Positions 16,428 through 24,867 of a stretch of 64,000 nucleotides of DNA are shown here, piece after piece (positions within the stretch are counted from its first letter, which is position 1; every line of letters starts with the position of its first letter). The notes under the pieces were generated by a model. That model did not search any database. It saw only the letters and a list, made by a program, of their open reading frames with translations, and was not told the DNA's origin. The stretch is from Kitasatospora phosalacinea (GTDB lineage: Bacteria > Actinomycetota > Actinomycetes > Streptomycetales > Streptomycetaceae): contig NZ_BSSA01000002.1 in NCBI RefSeq assembly GCF_030268885.1, positions 434,001 to 498,000 on the forward strand. The letters run 5' to 3'. Position numbers and translations under genes: made by a program.

Positions 16428-17386
16428 CGACCGCGCTCGCCTCGATATCCACCGACCCCGCCGACCTCCCGGACTTCTCCGGCGCCCCGCTGCTGGGCTT
16501 CGCCGAATCCGACGGTGCGTCAGCCTGCCGGTGCGCCTCGTGCGCCCGTCCGGCGGCCCGCACCGGCGGGTCCGCCGCGGCCGAGCGGCCGGGTCGAATA
16601 CACCGCGCGGTGCGCTCGACCTGCCTGGTCACCTCGGTGCTGGCGGGCGCGGGAGCGGTCGGGCTCGGCCTCGGCGCGACCGCGGCGCAGGCGATGCCCG
16701 CGCCGTCCGGCCCGGGCTGGGACGGCAAGGTGTACTGGTTCAAGAACGCGGCCGGGGAGTGGCGCTACACCAAGTGGTACAACGTCTACCTCGACCGCAC
16801 CGGCGGCGGGGGGAGCGCGAAGCCGCAGGCCCAGCCGTCGAACCAGGCCCCCGCGCAGTCCTCCGGCGGGATCCGGCAGGGCTGGGACGGCAAGGTCTAC
16901 TGGTTCCGGAACGCGGCCGGGGAGTGGCGCTACACCAGCCACTACGACGTCTACGTCGCCCGGACCGGCGACCGCGGCGCCCCGCAGTCGGGCCAGTCCG
17001 CCCAGTCCGCGCAGCCCGCCGCGGGTGGCGTGGAGGCGGCGGTGTCCTACGCGCTGGCGCAGCTCGGCAAGCCGTACGTGTGGGGCGGCAACGGGCCGAA
17101 CGGGTTCGACTGCTCGGGCCTGGTCCAGCAGGCGTTCCGCCGGGCCGGGATCGCCACCCCGCGGGTCGCCGACGACCAGTACCGGGCCGCCACCCCGATC
17201 TCCTCGGGGCAGCTGCAGCGCGGCGACCTGGTGTTCTGGTCCAGCAACGGCCGGGTCTCCGGCATCCACCACGTGGCCATCTACCTCGGGGACGGGACGT
17301 ACGTGGAAGCGCCCCGCCCCGGCAAGGACGTCCGGGTCTCCCGCCTCAACAGCGGCTACTACCCGGACTTCTTCGGCCGCCCCTGA
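16424..17386 (+). CDS. NlpC/P60 (C40) cell-wall hydrolase with two GWDGKVYWF modules
   Basis: The 320-residue protein starts at GTG 16424, overlapping the SPFH stop. A long cytoplasmic lead (about 60 residues with CRCASCARPA) precedes a hydrophobic signal segment (SVLAGAGAVGLGLGATAAQAM). Two near-identical modules, GWDGKVYWF-NAAGEWRYT, lie near 101-125 and 149-173, joined by Gln/Ser linkers, and the C-terminal NlpC/P60 peptidase (about 200-320) has catalytic Cys in FDCSGLV, His in GIHHVAIYLG and a further polar residue region (VEAPRPG). It should cleave peptidoglycan stem peptides outside the membrane. The modules may bind the wall. The long N-terminal region before the signal is unusual. Confidence 0.93.
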   Translation: MTTALASISTDPADLPDFSGAPLLGFAESDGASACRCASCARPAARTGGSAAAERPGRIHRAVRSTCLVTSVLAGAGAVGLGLGATAAQAMPAPSGPGWDGKVYWFKNAAGEWRYTKWYNVYLDRTGGGGSAKPQAQPSNQAPAQSSGGIRQGWDGKVYWFRNAAGEWRYTSHYDVYVARTGDRGAPQSGQSAQSAQPAAGGVEAAVSYALAQLGKPYVWGGNGPNGFDCSGLVQQAFRRAGIATPRVADDQYRAATPISSGQLQRGDLVFWSSNGRVSGIHHVAIYLGDGTYVEAPRPGKDVRVSRLNSGYYPDFFGRP

Positions 17387-17450
17387 GGCCGGTCCGAGGC
17401 CGGTCACCGGCCGGTCCCCGGGACCGGCTCCCGGACGGCCGGGAAGCACG

Positions 17451-17490
17451 GCGGCCGCCCCTCCCCCCGCGTGGTGGGAGGGGCGGCCGC
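17451..17490. terminator. Bidirectional hairpin between NlpC and aldo/keto reductase genes
   Basis: GCGGCCGCCCCTCCC at 17451-17465 and GGGAGGGGCGGCCGC at 17476-17490 form a perfect 15-bp stem with a 10-base loop between two convergent genes. Confidence 0.88.
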
Positions 17491-17508
17491 CGCCCGTGCG
17501 CGGACCGG

Positions 17509-18465
17509 TCAGTCGGAGGCCGTGGTGAGCAGCTTCAGCTCGGCCTCGGTCAGCCGCAGCGAGGCGGCGGCCAGCAGCGGGGGCAGCTGCTCGACGGTGC
17601 GGGCGCTGGCCAGCGGCGCGGCGACGGTCGGCCGGGCGGCCAGCCAGGCCAGCGCGACGGTGGCGGGCTGCACGCCGTGCGCGGCGGCGACCTCGTCCAG
17701 GGCGGCGAGCACCCGGAGGCCGCGCGGGTCGTCCAGGTAGCGGGCGGCGCCCTGGGCGCGGGCGGAGTCGACGGTCGTGCCCGGGCGGTACTTGCCGGTC
17801 AGGAAGCCCGAGGCGAGCGCGTAGTAGGGGACGACGGACAGGCCGTGCGCGGCGACGACGTCCGCCAGCGGGCCCTCGTAGGTGTCGCGGGAGACCAGGT
17901 TGTAGTGCGGCTGCACCGCGACGTACTTGGCCAGGCCCTCCCGCTCGGCGAACTCCAGCGAGGCGGCCAGCCGCTCCGGGCCGATGTTGGACGCGGCGAC
18001 CTCGCGCACCTTGCCCTCGCGGACCAGCTCGTCCAAGGCCGTGACGATCTCCTCCACCGGGACGTCCGGGTCGTCCCGGTGGGTGTAGAACAGGTCGATC
18101 CGCTCCACGCCGAGCCGGCGCAGCGAAGCCTCGGCGCCGCGCTTGATCGTCTCGGGGCGCAGGTTGTCCAGGCCGGTCAGCATGCCGACCTTGGTGGCGA
18201 CCACGATCTGCTCGCGGTTGCCCCGGCTGCGCAGCCAGTCGCCGATGACCGTCTCCGACTCGCCGCCGGAGTTGCCCGGCGCCCAGGCCGAGTACACGTC
18301 CGCGGTGTCGAGGAAGTTGCCGCCCGCGGCGGCGTACGCGTCGAGGACGGCGAAGGACTGCGCGGCGTCCGCCGTCCAGCCGAACACGTTGCCGCCGAGG
18401 GCCAGCGGGGAGACGGCGAGGTCGGAGGGGCCGAGGTTCACCCGGGGGGCGTCACTGTTGGTCAT
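17509..18465 (-). CDS. Aldo/keto reductase
   Basis: This 318-residue NADPH-dependent oxidoreductase has the family marks: GGNVFGW near the start, NFLDTADVYSAW with the catalytic Asp and Tyr, Lys in VATKVG, His in FYTHRDD, and the cofactor-binding C-terminal part (PLASARTVEQLPPLL). ATG 18465 starts the conserved core; a longer upstream frame is not family-like. The substrate is unknown. It stands alone, closed by the hairpin downstream. Confidence 0.93.
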   Translation of the reverse strand: MTNSDAPRVNLGPSDLAVSPLALGGNVFGWTADAAQSFAVLDAYAAAGGNFLDTADVYSAWAPGNSGGESETVIGDWLRSRGNREQIVVATKVGMLTGLDNLRPETIKRGAEASLRRLGVERIDLFYTHRDDPDVPVEEIVTALDELVREGKVREVAASNIGPERLAASLEFAEREGLAKYVAVQPHYNLVSRDTYEGPLADVVAAHGLSVVPYYALASGFLTGKYRPGTTVDSARAQGAARYLDDPRGLRVLAALDEVAAAHGVQPATVALAWLAARPTVAAPLASARTVEQLPPLLAAASLRLTEAELKLLTTASD

Positions 18466-18615
18466 GACGGGACACAACCCGTTCGGGTCCGGCTTGATTC
18501 CGCCCGGCCGTGCGTCCACGTCCGGGTCGGCCGTGGTGAGGGGTCCGTGCAGACCGGTGGCCGGACGGGGTCCGGGGTGTCGGCGGGCCGCCCGGGGCGG
18601 CTAGAGTCCGGTGCC

Positions 18616-18819
18616 ATGGCTGACAACGACTACGACCCCGCCGGGTCCACCCAGATGTTCCGGGCGTTCGTCGACGAGGCCCCGGCCCCGCAGGCCCCGG
18701 GCACCGTCACCACCTACGGCAGCAGCAGCTCCTCGTCGAGCCGCACCCCGCTGATCGTCATCGGGGCCGTGGTGGCCCTGGCGGTCGTCGTCGGCGTGAT
18801 CTGGCTGGCCGTCAAGTAA
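18616..18819 (+). CDS. 67-residue tail-anchored membrane protein
   Basis: The product has a hydrophilic head starting MADNDYDPAGSTQMFRAF, a run of Ser (GSSSSSSSR), and one C-terminal membrane segment (IVIGAVVALAVVVGVIWLAV) that ends with Lys. Such topology places the head in the cytoplasm. The reading frame and start fit genome codon use. It resembles small conserved proteins of streptomycetes without known function. It is followed 104 bases later by the phosphatase gene. Confidence 0.75.
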   Translation: MADNDYDPAGSTQMFRAFVDEAPAPQAPGTVTTYGSSSSSSSRTPLIVIGAVVALAVVVGVIWLAVK

Positions 18820-18923
18820 CACCCGCGCCCGTCCGCACGGGGCCGGCCGGACGCACCGGGCGGCCCCGCCGACGGGCGTGCCTACACTGGCCGGGTCCGC
18901 CGCACCGCCGCCAGGAGGCACCC

Positions 18924-19772
18924 GTGACCGCGCCGTCCACCGTGACCGCCAGGAGCCTCGGCCTGGCCGCCGCCGTCAACGCCCGCGACCTGGGCGGCTA
19001 CCGCACCGCGGACGGCCGCACCGTGCGCGCGGGCGCGCTGCTGCGCGCCGAGGCGCTCAGCCGCCTCGGCGAGGACGACCGGGCGCTGCTGGGCGCGCTC
19101 GGGCTGCGCCACGTGGTGGACCTGCGCAGCCTGGACGAGGTCCGCCACCTGGGTGCCGACCTGGTGCCCGGGCTGCCCGCGGCCGTGCTACCGCCGGACG
19201 CGGCGGCGACGCTCACCGTTCCGGCCCTCGACGGCCTCGGGCCGACCCTGCACCACCTGCCGGTGTTCTCCGCGGACTTCGACCTGTACGTGGAGCTGCG
19301 GCGGGCGCTGGGCAGCGGCGACCCGGCGGCCGTGCACGCCGCGCTCGGGGACGGGCGGGGCGCCGCGATGATGACCGCGATGTACCGCTGGTTCGTCACC
19401 GACCCGGTCGCCCGCTCGCGCTTCGCCGCCGTGCTGCGGCTGATCGTCGAGGCGGACGGCGCGCCGGTGCTCTTCCACTGCACGGCGGGCAAGGACCGCA
19501 CCGGGTGGACGGCGGCCCTGCTGCTCACCGCGCTCGGCGTCGACCGGGAGGCCGTCCGCGCGGACTACCTGCTCACCAACGAGCGCGCCGCGGCGCTGAT
19601 CGCCCGCGTCGACCCGCTGATGGCGCCGCTGGCCCGCGCCGAGGCGGCCTACCTGGACGCGGCCTTCGAGGAGGTCGCCCTGGGCTGGACGGGCTTCGAG
19701 CACTTCTGGCAGGACGGCCTCGGGCTGACCGAGGAGCACCTGGTGCGGCTGCGGCGGGCCTGCACCGTCTAG
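18924..19772 (+). CDS. Tyrosine-protein phosphatase (dual-specificity type)
   Basis: The 282-residue protein has the P-loop signature HCTAGKDRTG with nucleophile Cys186, and an N-terminal NARDLGGY motif typical of the bacterial tyrosine phosphatase family (PTP/lipid phosphatase, Iph-like). It starts at GTG 18924 with AGGAGG 7 bases upstream. It should remove phosphate from phosphotyrosine or phosphoinositide-like substrates in the cytoplasm. Physiological targets are unknown. Confidence 0.93.
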   Translation: MTAPSTVTARSLGLAAAVNARDLGGYRTADGRTVRAGALLRAEALSRLGEDDRALLGALGLRHVVDLRSLDEVRHLGADLVPGLPAAVLPPDAAATLTVPALDGLGPTLHHLPVFSADFDLYVELRRALGSGDPAAVHAALGDGRGAAMMTAMYRWFVTDPVARSRFAAVLRLIVEADGAPVLFHCTAGKDRTGWTAALLLTALGVDREAVRADYLLTNERAAALIARVDPLMAPLARAEAAYLDAAFEEVALGWTGFEHFWQDGLGLTEEHLVRLRRACTV

Positions 19773-19801
19773 CCCCGCCCGGCCGGGCGCCGCGGGGGCC
19801 C

Positions 19802-20668
19802 TCACTCGGCGGTGAGGCCCTCCCGGAGGTGGGCGAGGGTCTTGGTGAGCAGGCGGGAGACGTGCATCTGGGAGATGCCGATCTCCTCGCCGATCTGGGA
19901 CTGCGTCAGGTTGCCGAAGAAGCGCAGCATGATGATCCGGCGCTCGCGGGGCGGGAGCTTGGCGAGCAGCGGCTTGAGCGACTCGCGGTACTCGACGCCC
20001 TCCAGGGCGAGGTCCTCGTAGCCGAGGCGGTCGGCGAGCGGGCCGTCGCCGCCGTCGTCCTCGGCGGGGCTGGAGTCGAGGGAGCTGGCGGTGTAGGCGT
20101 TGCCGACGGCGAGGCCCTCCACCACGTCGTCCTCGGAGACGCCGAGGTAGGCGGCGAGTTCGGGGACGGTGGGGGAGCGGTCCAGGCGCTGGGAGAGCTC
20201 GTCGCCGGCCTTGGTGAGGGCCAGGCGCAGCTCCTGGAGGCGGCGCGGGACGCGCACCGACCAGCTGGTGTCGCGGAAGAAGCGCTTGATCTCGCCGACC
20301 ACGGTGGGCATGGCGAAGGTCGGGAACTCGACGCCGCGGTCCGGGTCGAAGCGGTCGATGGCCTTGATCAGTCCGATGGTGCCGACCTGGACGATGTCCT
20401 CCATCGGCTCGTTGCGGCTGCGGAAGCGCGCGGAGGCGTACCGGACCAGCGGCAGGTTGAGCTCGATCAGGGTGTCCCGGACGTAGGTGTGCTCCGCGCT
20501 GCCGCCCTCCAGCCCGGCCAGGCGGCGGAACAGCGCGCGGGAGAGCGTACGGGTGTCGAGGGCCCGGTCGGGGGCCTCGGCGGGACCGGCCTGGGCCGGG
20601 ATCGTTACGGCGACGGCTTCGGCCTCGGCCTGGGCCTCGATGACCGCACTGCCCGGTTCTGTGAACAC
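19802..20668 (-). CDS. sigN: SigB/SigF-family RNA polymerase sigma factor, SigN-like
   Basis: This 288-residue group 3 sigma factor has region 2 ([21 protein letters not shown]), region 3 ([16 protein letters not shown]), and region 4 with HTH ([21 protein letters not shown]). The GTG at 20668 was chosen because GAGGGGG lies 8 bases upstream; a longer frame to 20806 lacks a ribosome site. It lies directly downstream of the sigF-like gene, as sigN lies beside sigF in S. coelicolor, and its [14 protein letters not shown] differs from SigF in the expected way. Orthologues act in aerial-hypha and stress gene expression, usually under anti-sigma control; no anti-sigma gene adjoins it. Confidence 0.88.
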   Translation of the reverse strand: MFTEPGSAVIEAQAEAEAVAVTIPAQAGPAEAPDRALDTRTLSRALFRRLAGLEGGSAEHTYVRDTLIELNLPLVRYASARFRSRNEPMEDIVQVGTIGLIKAIDRFDPDRGVEFPTFAMPTVVGEIKRFFRDTSWSVRVPRRLQELRLALTKAGDELSQRLDRSPTVPELAAYLGVSEDDVVEGLAVGNAYTASSLDSSPAEDDGGDGPLADRLGYEDLALEGVEYRESLKPLLAKLPPRERRIIMLRFFGNLTQSQIGEEIGISQMHVSRLLTKTLAHLREGLTAE

Positions 20669-20824
20669 GGCGCCCACCCCCTCGTGACTGTCTGTCGAAC
20701 GGTCGCCACCCCGCGGTGGTTCCCGGCTGACGGGTCTGACTCCTCCATACCGGCGCACCGGCCCCGGCAAACCCGATCGTCGCGACTCGTCACCCGCCGG
20801 TGACACGGGGCAACAGGAGGTGAC

Positions 20825-21742
20825 TCACTCCTCCCAGGAGTTCCCGGTGCGCAGCCGGGACAGGATCCGCGACAGCAGCCGGGAGACGTGCATCTGGGAC
20901 ATGCCGAGTTCGGTGGAGATCTGCGACTGGGTGAGGTTGGCGAAGAAGCGCAGCATGATGATCCGCCGCTCCCGCTCGGGGAGCTGGACCAGCAGGTGGC
21001 GGACCATGTCGCGGTGCTCGACGTCGGTGAGGGCGGTGTCCTCGTAGCCGAGCCGGTCGAGCAGGGCGAGGCCGCCCTCGTGCTCCTGGGCGGCCTCCAG
21101 GGAGGCGGCGTTGTAGGCGCGGCCGGCGTCCAGGCAGGCCCGGACGTCCTCCTCGGGGATGCGCAGGTTGGCGGCGATCTCGGGGACCTTGGGGGCCCGG
21201 CCGTGGGTGACGGTCAGCTCCTCCATGGCGCCGCTGACCTGCACCCACAGCTCCTGGAGGCGGCGCGGGACGTGCATGGTGCGGACGTTGTCGCGGAAGT
21301 AGCGCTTGATCTCGCCGAGGATGGTGGGCAGCGCGTAGGTGGGGAACTGGACGCCGCGCCCGGGGTCGAAGCGGTCGATGGCGTTGATCAGTCCGATGGT
21401 GCCGACCTGGACGATGTCCTCCATCGGTTCGCTGCGGCTGCGGAAACGGGTGGCGGCGTAGCGGACCAGCGGGATGTTGATCTCGATCAGGGCGGCGCGG
21501 ACCCGGGCGCGCTCGGGGGCGTCGGGCGGGAGTTCGGCGAGTCGTTCGAAGAGCACCCGGGTGAGGGTGCGGACGTCCACGGCACCGCGGTTCCCGGGGC
21601 GGCGGGCGGCGAGTTCGAGCGGGTCCGGCCGGTCCTCGGGCCGGTCCTCGGCCTGCGGCCCGCTCCGGTCAGTGCTCCGGTCCTCGATCCGGTCCTCGAC
21701 CCGGTCCTCGGGCGCACTGCCCTGCTGCGTCCGCACGGACAC
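20825..21742 (-). CDS. sigF: Sporulation sigma factor SigF
   Basis: This 305-residue sigma factor matches the SigF type through [15 protein letters not shown], the region 2 helix [38 protein letters not shown], and region 4 ([21 protein letters not shown]). GTG 21742 has GGGAGG 6 bases upstream. The N-terminus holds an unusual run of charged DR repeats ([16 protein letters not shown]), not usual in SigF. In Streptomyces, SigF drives late spore maturation genes such as wall thickening and pigment. It is the upstream gene of the sigF-sigN pair, 156 bases apart. Confidence 0.92.
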   Translation of the reverse strand: MSVRTQQGSAPEDRVEDRIEDRSTDRSGPQAEDRPEDRPDPLELAARRPGNRGAVDVRTLTRVLFERLAELPPDAPERARVRAALIEINIPLVRYAATRFRSRSEPMEDIVQVGTIGLINAIDRFDPGRGVQFPTYALPTILGEIKRYFRDNVRTMHVPRRLQELWVQVSGAMEELTVTHGRAPKVPEIAANLRIPEEDVRACLDAGRAYNAASLEAAQEHEGGLALLDRLGYEDTALTDVEHRDMVRHLLVQLPERERRIIMLRFFANLTQSQISTELGMSQMHVSRLLSRILSRLRTGNSWEE

Positions 21743-21945
21743 GTCACCCCTCCCTTGAGAACCACCTCGCCAATTTCCGGCAAAACCGGTCATAGCATCA
21801 CAAGTCGCTCTGTGGCCGGGCAAGTACCCGGCGAAGGCGTGTTGACGAACCGTCCAGCATTCGGCGGAGTGTGCTACGGCCCCCGCCCTCGGGCGGAGGG
21901 CGGGGGCCGCCGGGTCGTGCGTGTACGAGGGAAGGCGGGAGGGGG

Positions 21946-22239
21946 TCAGACCTCCAGGTCGGCGATCACCCAGGTGGCGAACTCGCGCCACTGCGCGGCG
22001 GCGGCCTGATGGGCCGGGTGGCCGAGGTACGCGGCCAGCGCCTCGCGGTCCTCGACCAGGCTGTTGATCGCGAAGTCCTGGGCGATGTCCCGCTCGGCGA
22101 AGTTCCAGCCGCACTCCCACTCGCGCAGCTCCGGGATCAGCGCGCCGAGCTCCGCGAACGCCTTCGCGCCCGCGACGGCCCGCGGGTCCTCCTTGGTGAC
22201 GCCTTCGTTGAGCTTGAACAGGACCAGGTGCCGGATCAC
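21946..22239 (-). CDS. Dabb (stress-responsive A/B-barrel) protein
   Basis: The 97-residue protein has the ferredoxin-like Dabb fold: [10 protein letters not shown] at the start, a WECGWNF strand, and [17 protein letters not shown] in the middle. Such proteins form dimeric barrels; some act as small-molecule binding or catalytic proteins, many are unassigned. GTG 22239 has GAGGAGC upstream. It is a member of the conserved sigF-tadA block. Confidence 0.9.
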   Translation of the reverse strand: MIRHLVLFKLNEGVTKEDPRAVAGAKAFAELGALIPELREWECGWNFAERDIAQDFAINSLVEDREALAAYLGHPAHQAAAAQWREFATWVIADLEV

Positions 22240-22315
22240 GATGCCGCTCCTCGCGGGTGGTGGAGGGCGCGCCCGCCCGCGGGAGCGCCCCGGAAGGACG
22301 AACCCCGCAACGGTA

Positions 22316-22480
22316 CTAGCGCACCAGTCCGGTCATGAACGAGCCGACCGCCTTGGCGGCGTCCGAGATGCCCACGAAGCCGGACTTCACCAGGTCCGCC
22401 GAACGCTCCGGTGAGGTGATGATCGTGTAGATGACGAAGATGACCAGGATCCACATGGCCACCTTCTTCGCCTGAGCCAT
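22316..22480 (-). CDS. 54-residue membrane peptide
   Basis: A short open frame encodes MAQAKKVAMWILVIFVIYT, one membrane segment, followed by an amphipathic tail (SADLVKSGFVGISDAAKAV, GSFMTGLVR). Codon use is typical of the genome, the start ATG 22480 is preceded by a purine-rich GGGAGGCAGG, and the product looks like a conserved small actinobacterial protein. It lies 76 bases upstream of the Dabb gene. Its function is unknown; size and topology recall small membrane regulators or pilin-like subunits. Confidence 0.75.
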   Translation of the reverse strand: MAQAKKVAMWILVIFVIYTIITSPERSADLVKSGFVGISDAAKAVGSFMTGLVR

Positions 22481-22823
22481 CGAACGGGCCTGCCTCCCTG
22501 AGTCGGGCCGCCGCCCTCTCCCCGTGCGGCCCTGCCACCCGGCAGCTTATCCACCGGACGGCGCAAGGAGTGAGGGGCGGGTTCACCCGCCGGGACGAAG
22601 GTCCTGCGCGGACGGGGCTTTCTCCGGATGTGCCCACCGGGGCGGGGCGGCAGGATGGTTGATGTACCGAGGATCTGGCAGGAATCCCCGGTACGGCGAT
22701 CCGGAGGCCCCCGCTGTGGGACCGGGCGCCGCGGCTTCCCCCCGACGCGGCCCCGGTTGTGGGACCTCCGCCAGGGGCGGCAGCTCGTCCCCCCGGAGCT
22801 GCCGCCCCCACCGCGGGAACGCC
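22481..22823. other. Gene-free region upstream of the 54-residue peptide gene
   Basis: No credible gene lies here, though frames are open on both strands as is usual at this G+C content. It should hold the promoter of the minus-strand small-peptide gene. A strong hairpin (22774-22808) is described separately. Confidence 0.5.
22774..22808. terminator. 13-bp hairpin, possible extra terminator
   Basis: GGGGCGGCAGCTC and GAGCTGCCGCCCC form a perfect 13-bp stem with a 9-base loop. It lies past the tRNA-Ser terminator in the direction of minus-strand transcription, so it may be a backup terminator or an element of a small transcript. Confidence 0.5.
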
Positions 22824-22856
22824 GAAGGGCCCGACCGGAATCCGGTCGGGCCCTTC
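22824..22856 (-). terminator. Terminator hairpin of tRNA-Ser(CGA)
   Basis: GAAGGGCCCGACCGG and CCGGTCGGGCCCTTC form a perfect 15-bp stem with a 3-base loop (AAT), 6 bases past the tRNA 3' end on the minus strand. Confidence 0.9.
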
Positions 22857-22862
22857 GAGTGG

Positions 22863-22949
22863 CGGTAGCGGTGGGATTCGAACCCACGGTGGAGTTGCCC
22901 CCACACACGCTTTCGAGGCGTGCTCCTTTGGCCGCTCGGACACGCTACC
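22863..22949 (-). tRNA. tRNA-Ser(CGA)
   Basis: On the minus strand the 87-base gene has acceptor arms GGTAGCG and CGCTACC, a T arm GTGGG-TTCGAAT-CCCAC, a long variable arm as in all serine tRNAs, and anticodon stem CACGC/GCGTG around CTCGAAA (anticodon CGA), reading UCG. CCA is not encoded. Confidence 0.96.
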
Positions 22950-23001
22950 GAGGGGAACTCTACCGGATCGGGAGGACGGGGCGAAATCCGTTCCGGACGG
23001 G

Positions 23002-23484
23002 TCAGCGCCGGGTGTCGAAGAAGGCCAGCAGTTGGGCGGTGCACTCGTCGGCGAGGACTCCGCCGACCACCTCGGGACGGTGGTTGAGGCGGTTGTCGCG
23101 GACGACGTCGAAGAGCGAACCGGCCGCGCCCGCCTTCGGGTCGTAGGCGCCGAAGACCACCCGGGCCAGCCGGGAGAGCACGATCGCGCCCGCGCACATG
23201 GTGCAGGGCTCCAGGGTGACGACCAGGGTGCAGCCGCTCAGCCGCCACTCGCCCGCCCGTCGCCCGCCACCGCCCTCGTCGGACGCGCTCCGCGCGGCTT
23301 CGTTCAACGCGGCCGCGGCCCGGCGGATCGCCACCACCTCGGCGTGGCCGGTCGGGTCGCCCACCGCCTCGCGGACGTTGTGGCCCCGGCCGAGCACGGT
23401 GCCGTCCGGGCCCAGGACGAACGCCCCGACCGGAACGTCACCGGTGGCGGTGGCCAGGGCGGCCTCCTCGATCGCGAGGCGCAT
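23002..23484 (-). CDS. tadA: tRNA adenosine(34) deaminase
   Basis: TadA deaminates A34 of tRNA-Arg(ACG) to inosine; that tRNA is encoded twice near 9.2 kb. The Zn-binding and catalytic motifs are present: HAE in TGHAEVVAI and PCxxC in LEPCTMCAGA, and the motif FDVVRDNRLNHRPEV fits actinobacterial TadA. The start at ATG 23484 (MRLAIEEA, 160 residues) matches the family start; the frame remains open to GTG 23610 (202 residues), adding a Pro-rich lead with no ribosome site. A Gly/Arg-rich insertion (ASDEGGGGRRAGEW) separates the two motifs. It probably forms an operon with the upstream partner gene. Confidence 0.93.
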   Translation of the reverse strand: MRLAIEEAALATATGDVPVGAFVLGPDGTVLGRGHNVREAVGDPTGHAEVVAIRRAAAALNEAARSASDEGGGGRRAGEWRLSGCTLVVTLEPCTMCAGAIVLSRLARVVFGAYDPKAGAAGSLFDVVRDNRLNHRPEVVGGVLADECTAQLLAFFDTRR

Positions 23485-23621
23485 CCGGCCCGTCCACCGG
23501 TCGCGGACCGGATCGGGGCGTTCGGGGGCGGGCAGCGGGGCGATCCGCGGCCGTTCGCCCAGGGTGTCGGAGGGAAGGGGGACGGGCTGCATGGACCCAG
23601 TGTCGGGCACCGGGCCCGCCG

Positions 23622-24197
23622 CTACCGAACGGCCTCCAGGACTTCGCCGCAGCCGAGCGCCTCGGCGATCTCGCCGAGCGCGTCGCCGGGCACGGCGCCC
23701 TCCCCGGCCAGCTCCAGCAGGTCGGCGGCGGTCATCCCGAACTCGGTCAGCAGCTCGGCGTCGCCGATCGGCCCGATGGGGTTCGCGCCCCGCCCGACCG
23801 CCGGCTCCTCGTCGTCCTCGTCGTCGGCGGCCTCGGCGACCGCGTCCTCGTCCTCGTCGTCGAGCCCGGCCACGAGCCCGTCGAGGTCGTCGAAGTCGGC
23901 CTCCCCGTCCTGTTCGATCAACTCGTCGGTGAGCACGGCGCCGTACGAGCTGCGCGCCGCCGCGGCCGCGTCGGAGACGAAGATCCGCGGGTCGTCCTCA
24001 CCGTCGATGCGCAGGACGGCGAACCACGCGTCCTCCTGCTCGATGAAGACCAGCACGGTGTCCTCGTCCTCGGCCGCCTCGCGGGCCAGGTCGGTCAGGT
24101 CGGCCAGGGTCTCTACGTCGTCGAGTTCCGTCTCGCTCACATCCCACCCGGCACCGGTGCGAGCAAGCACTGCAGCGAAGTACGCCACCAGGGACAC
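23622..24197 (-). CDS. tRNA adenosine deaminase-associated protein
   Basis: This 191-residue, very acidic protein (runs such as DDEDEDAVAEAADDEDDEEP in the middle) is the actinobacterial family found directly upstream of tadA. A conserved N-terminal domain (SLVAYFAAVLARTGAGWDV, EQEDAWFAVLRID) and C-terminal helix region (ELLTEFGMTAADLLELA) flank the acidic stretch. GTG 24197 has TTGGGAG close upstream. The function is unknown; the name reflects gene neighbourhood only. Confidence 0.88.
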   Translation of the reverse strand: MSLVAYFAAVLARTGAGWDVSETELDDVETLADLTDLAREAAEDEDTVLVFIEQEDAWFAVLRIDGEDDPRIFVSDAAAAARSSYGAVLTDELIEQDGEADFDDLDGLVAGLDDEDEDAVAEAADDEDDEEPAVGRGANPIGPIGDAELLTEFGMTAADLLELAGEGAVPGDALGEIAEALGCGEVLEAVR

Positions 24198-24474
24198 TCC
24201 CAAGATTGGTCTCGGCTGTCGGCGATCTCGGGCGGGTGCGGTCCGGCCGCCCCCGCGCCAGAAGGCGGTCCGCTGTTCGGACCGTCCCACCGCATCGTGA
24301 CAGAAAGGCCGCCGCTGCGGGGGGTGTTCGGCAGCGCGTCTTCGCAGGTCGTGTCGGAATGGTCGGCTTCCGGCCGCTCCGGGCGCGGATCTTGACCGTC
24401 GGACGTCTTGCGGCGGGGGCGCCGGGGCGCTCCCGGGGGCGCAACTCCGGTGCGGGGCGCGGTCCCGGGGACCG

Positions 24475-24711
24475 TCAGATCCGGAAGGTTCGCATCCGCA
24501 ACGCCTCGCGCATCCGGCGCTCCTTCGTCCGCCTCGGCTGCACCCGGGCCCTCAGCTCCCGGGCCTCGGCCAGCTCGCGGAGGAACACGGCCCGGCGCTT
24601 GCGCCGCGCCGCGTCGGTCTCCGCCTCGGTCTCTGGTGTCGGACGGGACTCGTCTGTCGAGCCGGACCCGCCCGCGCCGGCGGTGGTCGCCCGCGTCGGG
24701 TTGCTCTTCAT
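24475..24711 (-). CDS. Small basic protein, 78 residues
   Basis: The product has a Thr/Glu/Gly-rich N-terminal half and a strongly basic, helical C-terminal half (ARRKRRAVFLRELAEARELR, RRTKERRMREALRMRTFRI). It is divergent from upp and lies in the conserved tadA-upp interval, where streptomycetes usually keep a small gene. DNA or RNA binding would fit the charge but is inference. ATG 24711 begins the Lys-Ser-Asn start typical of the frame. Confidence 0.7.
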   Translation of the reverse strand: MKSNPTRATTAGAGGSGSTDESRPTPETEAETDAARRKRRAVFLRELAEARELRARVQPRRTKERRMREALRMRTFRI

Positions 24712-24867
24712 AGGTTCCGACTTTCCCAGATCGGCCCCGGGGATACCACAGGAGCGGTCCGACTTCCGTGATTCCGGACGCGCTCCCGGGTGGTGCGGCG
24801 GGTCGCCCCGGTCGTCCCGGTTCGTACGGAGTCGTACACACGTGCCGGTGGCCGTTACCGTTGGTCC

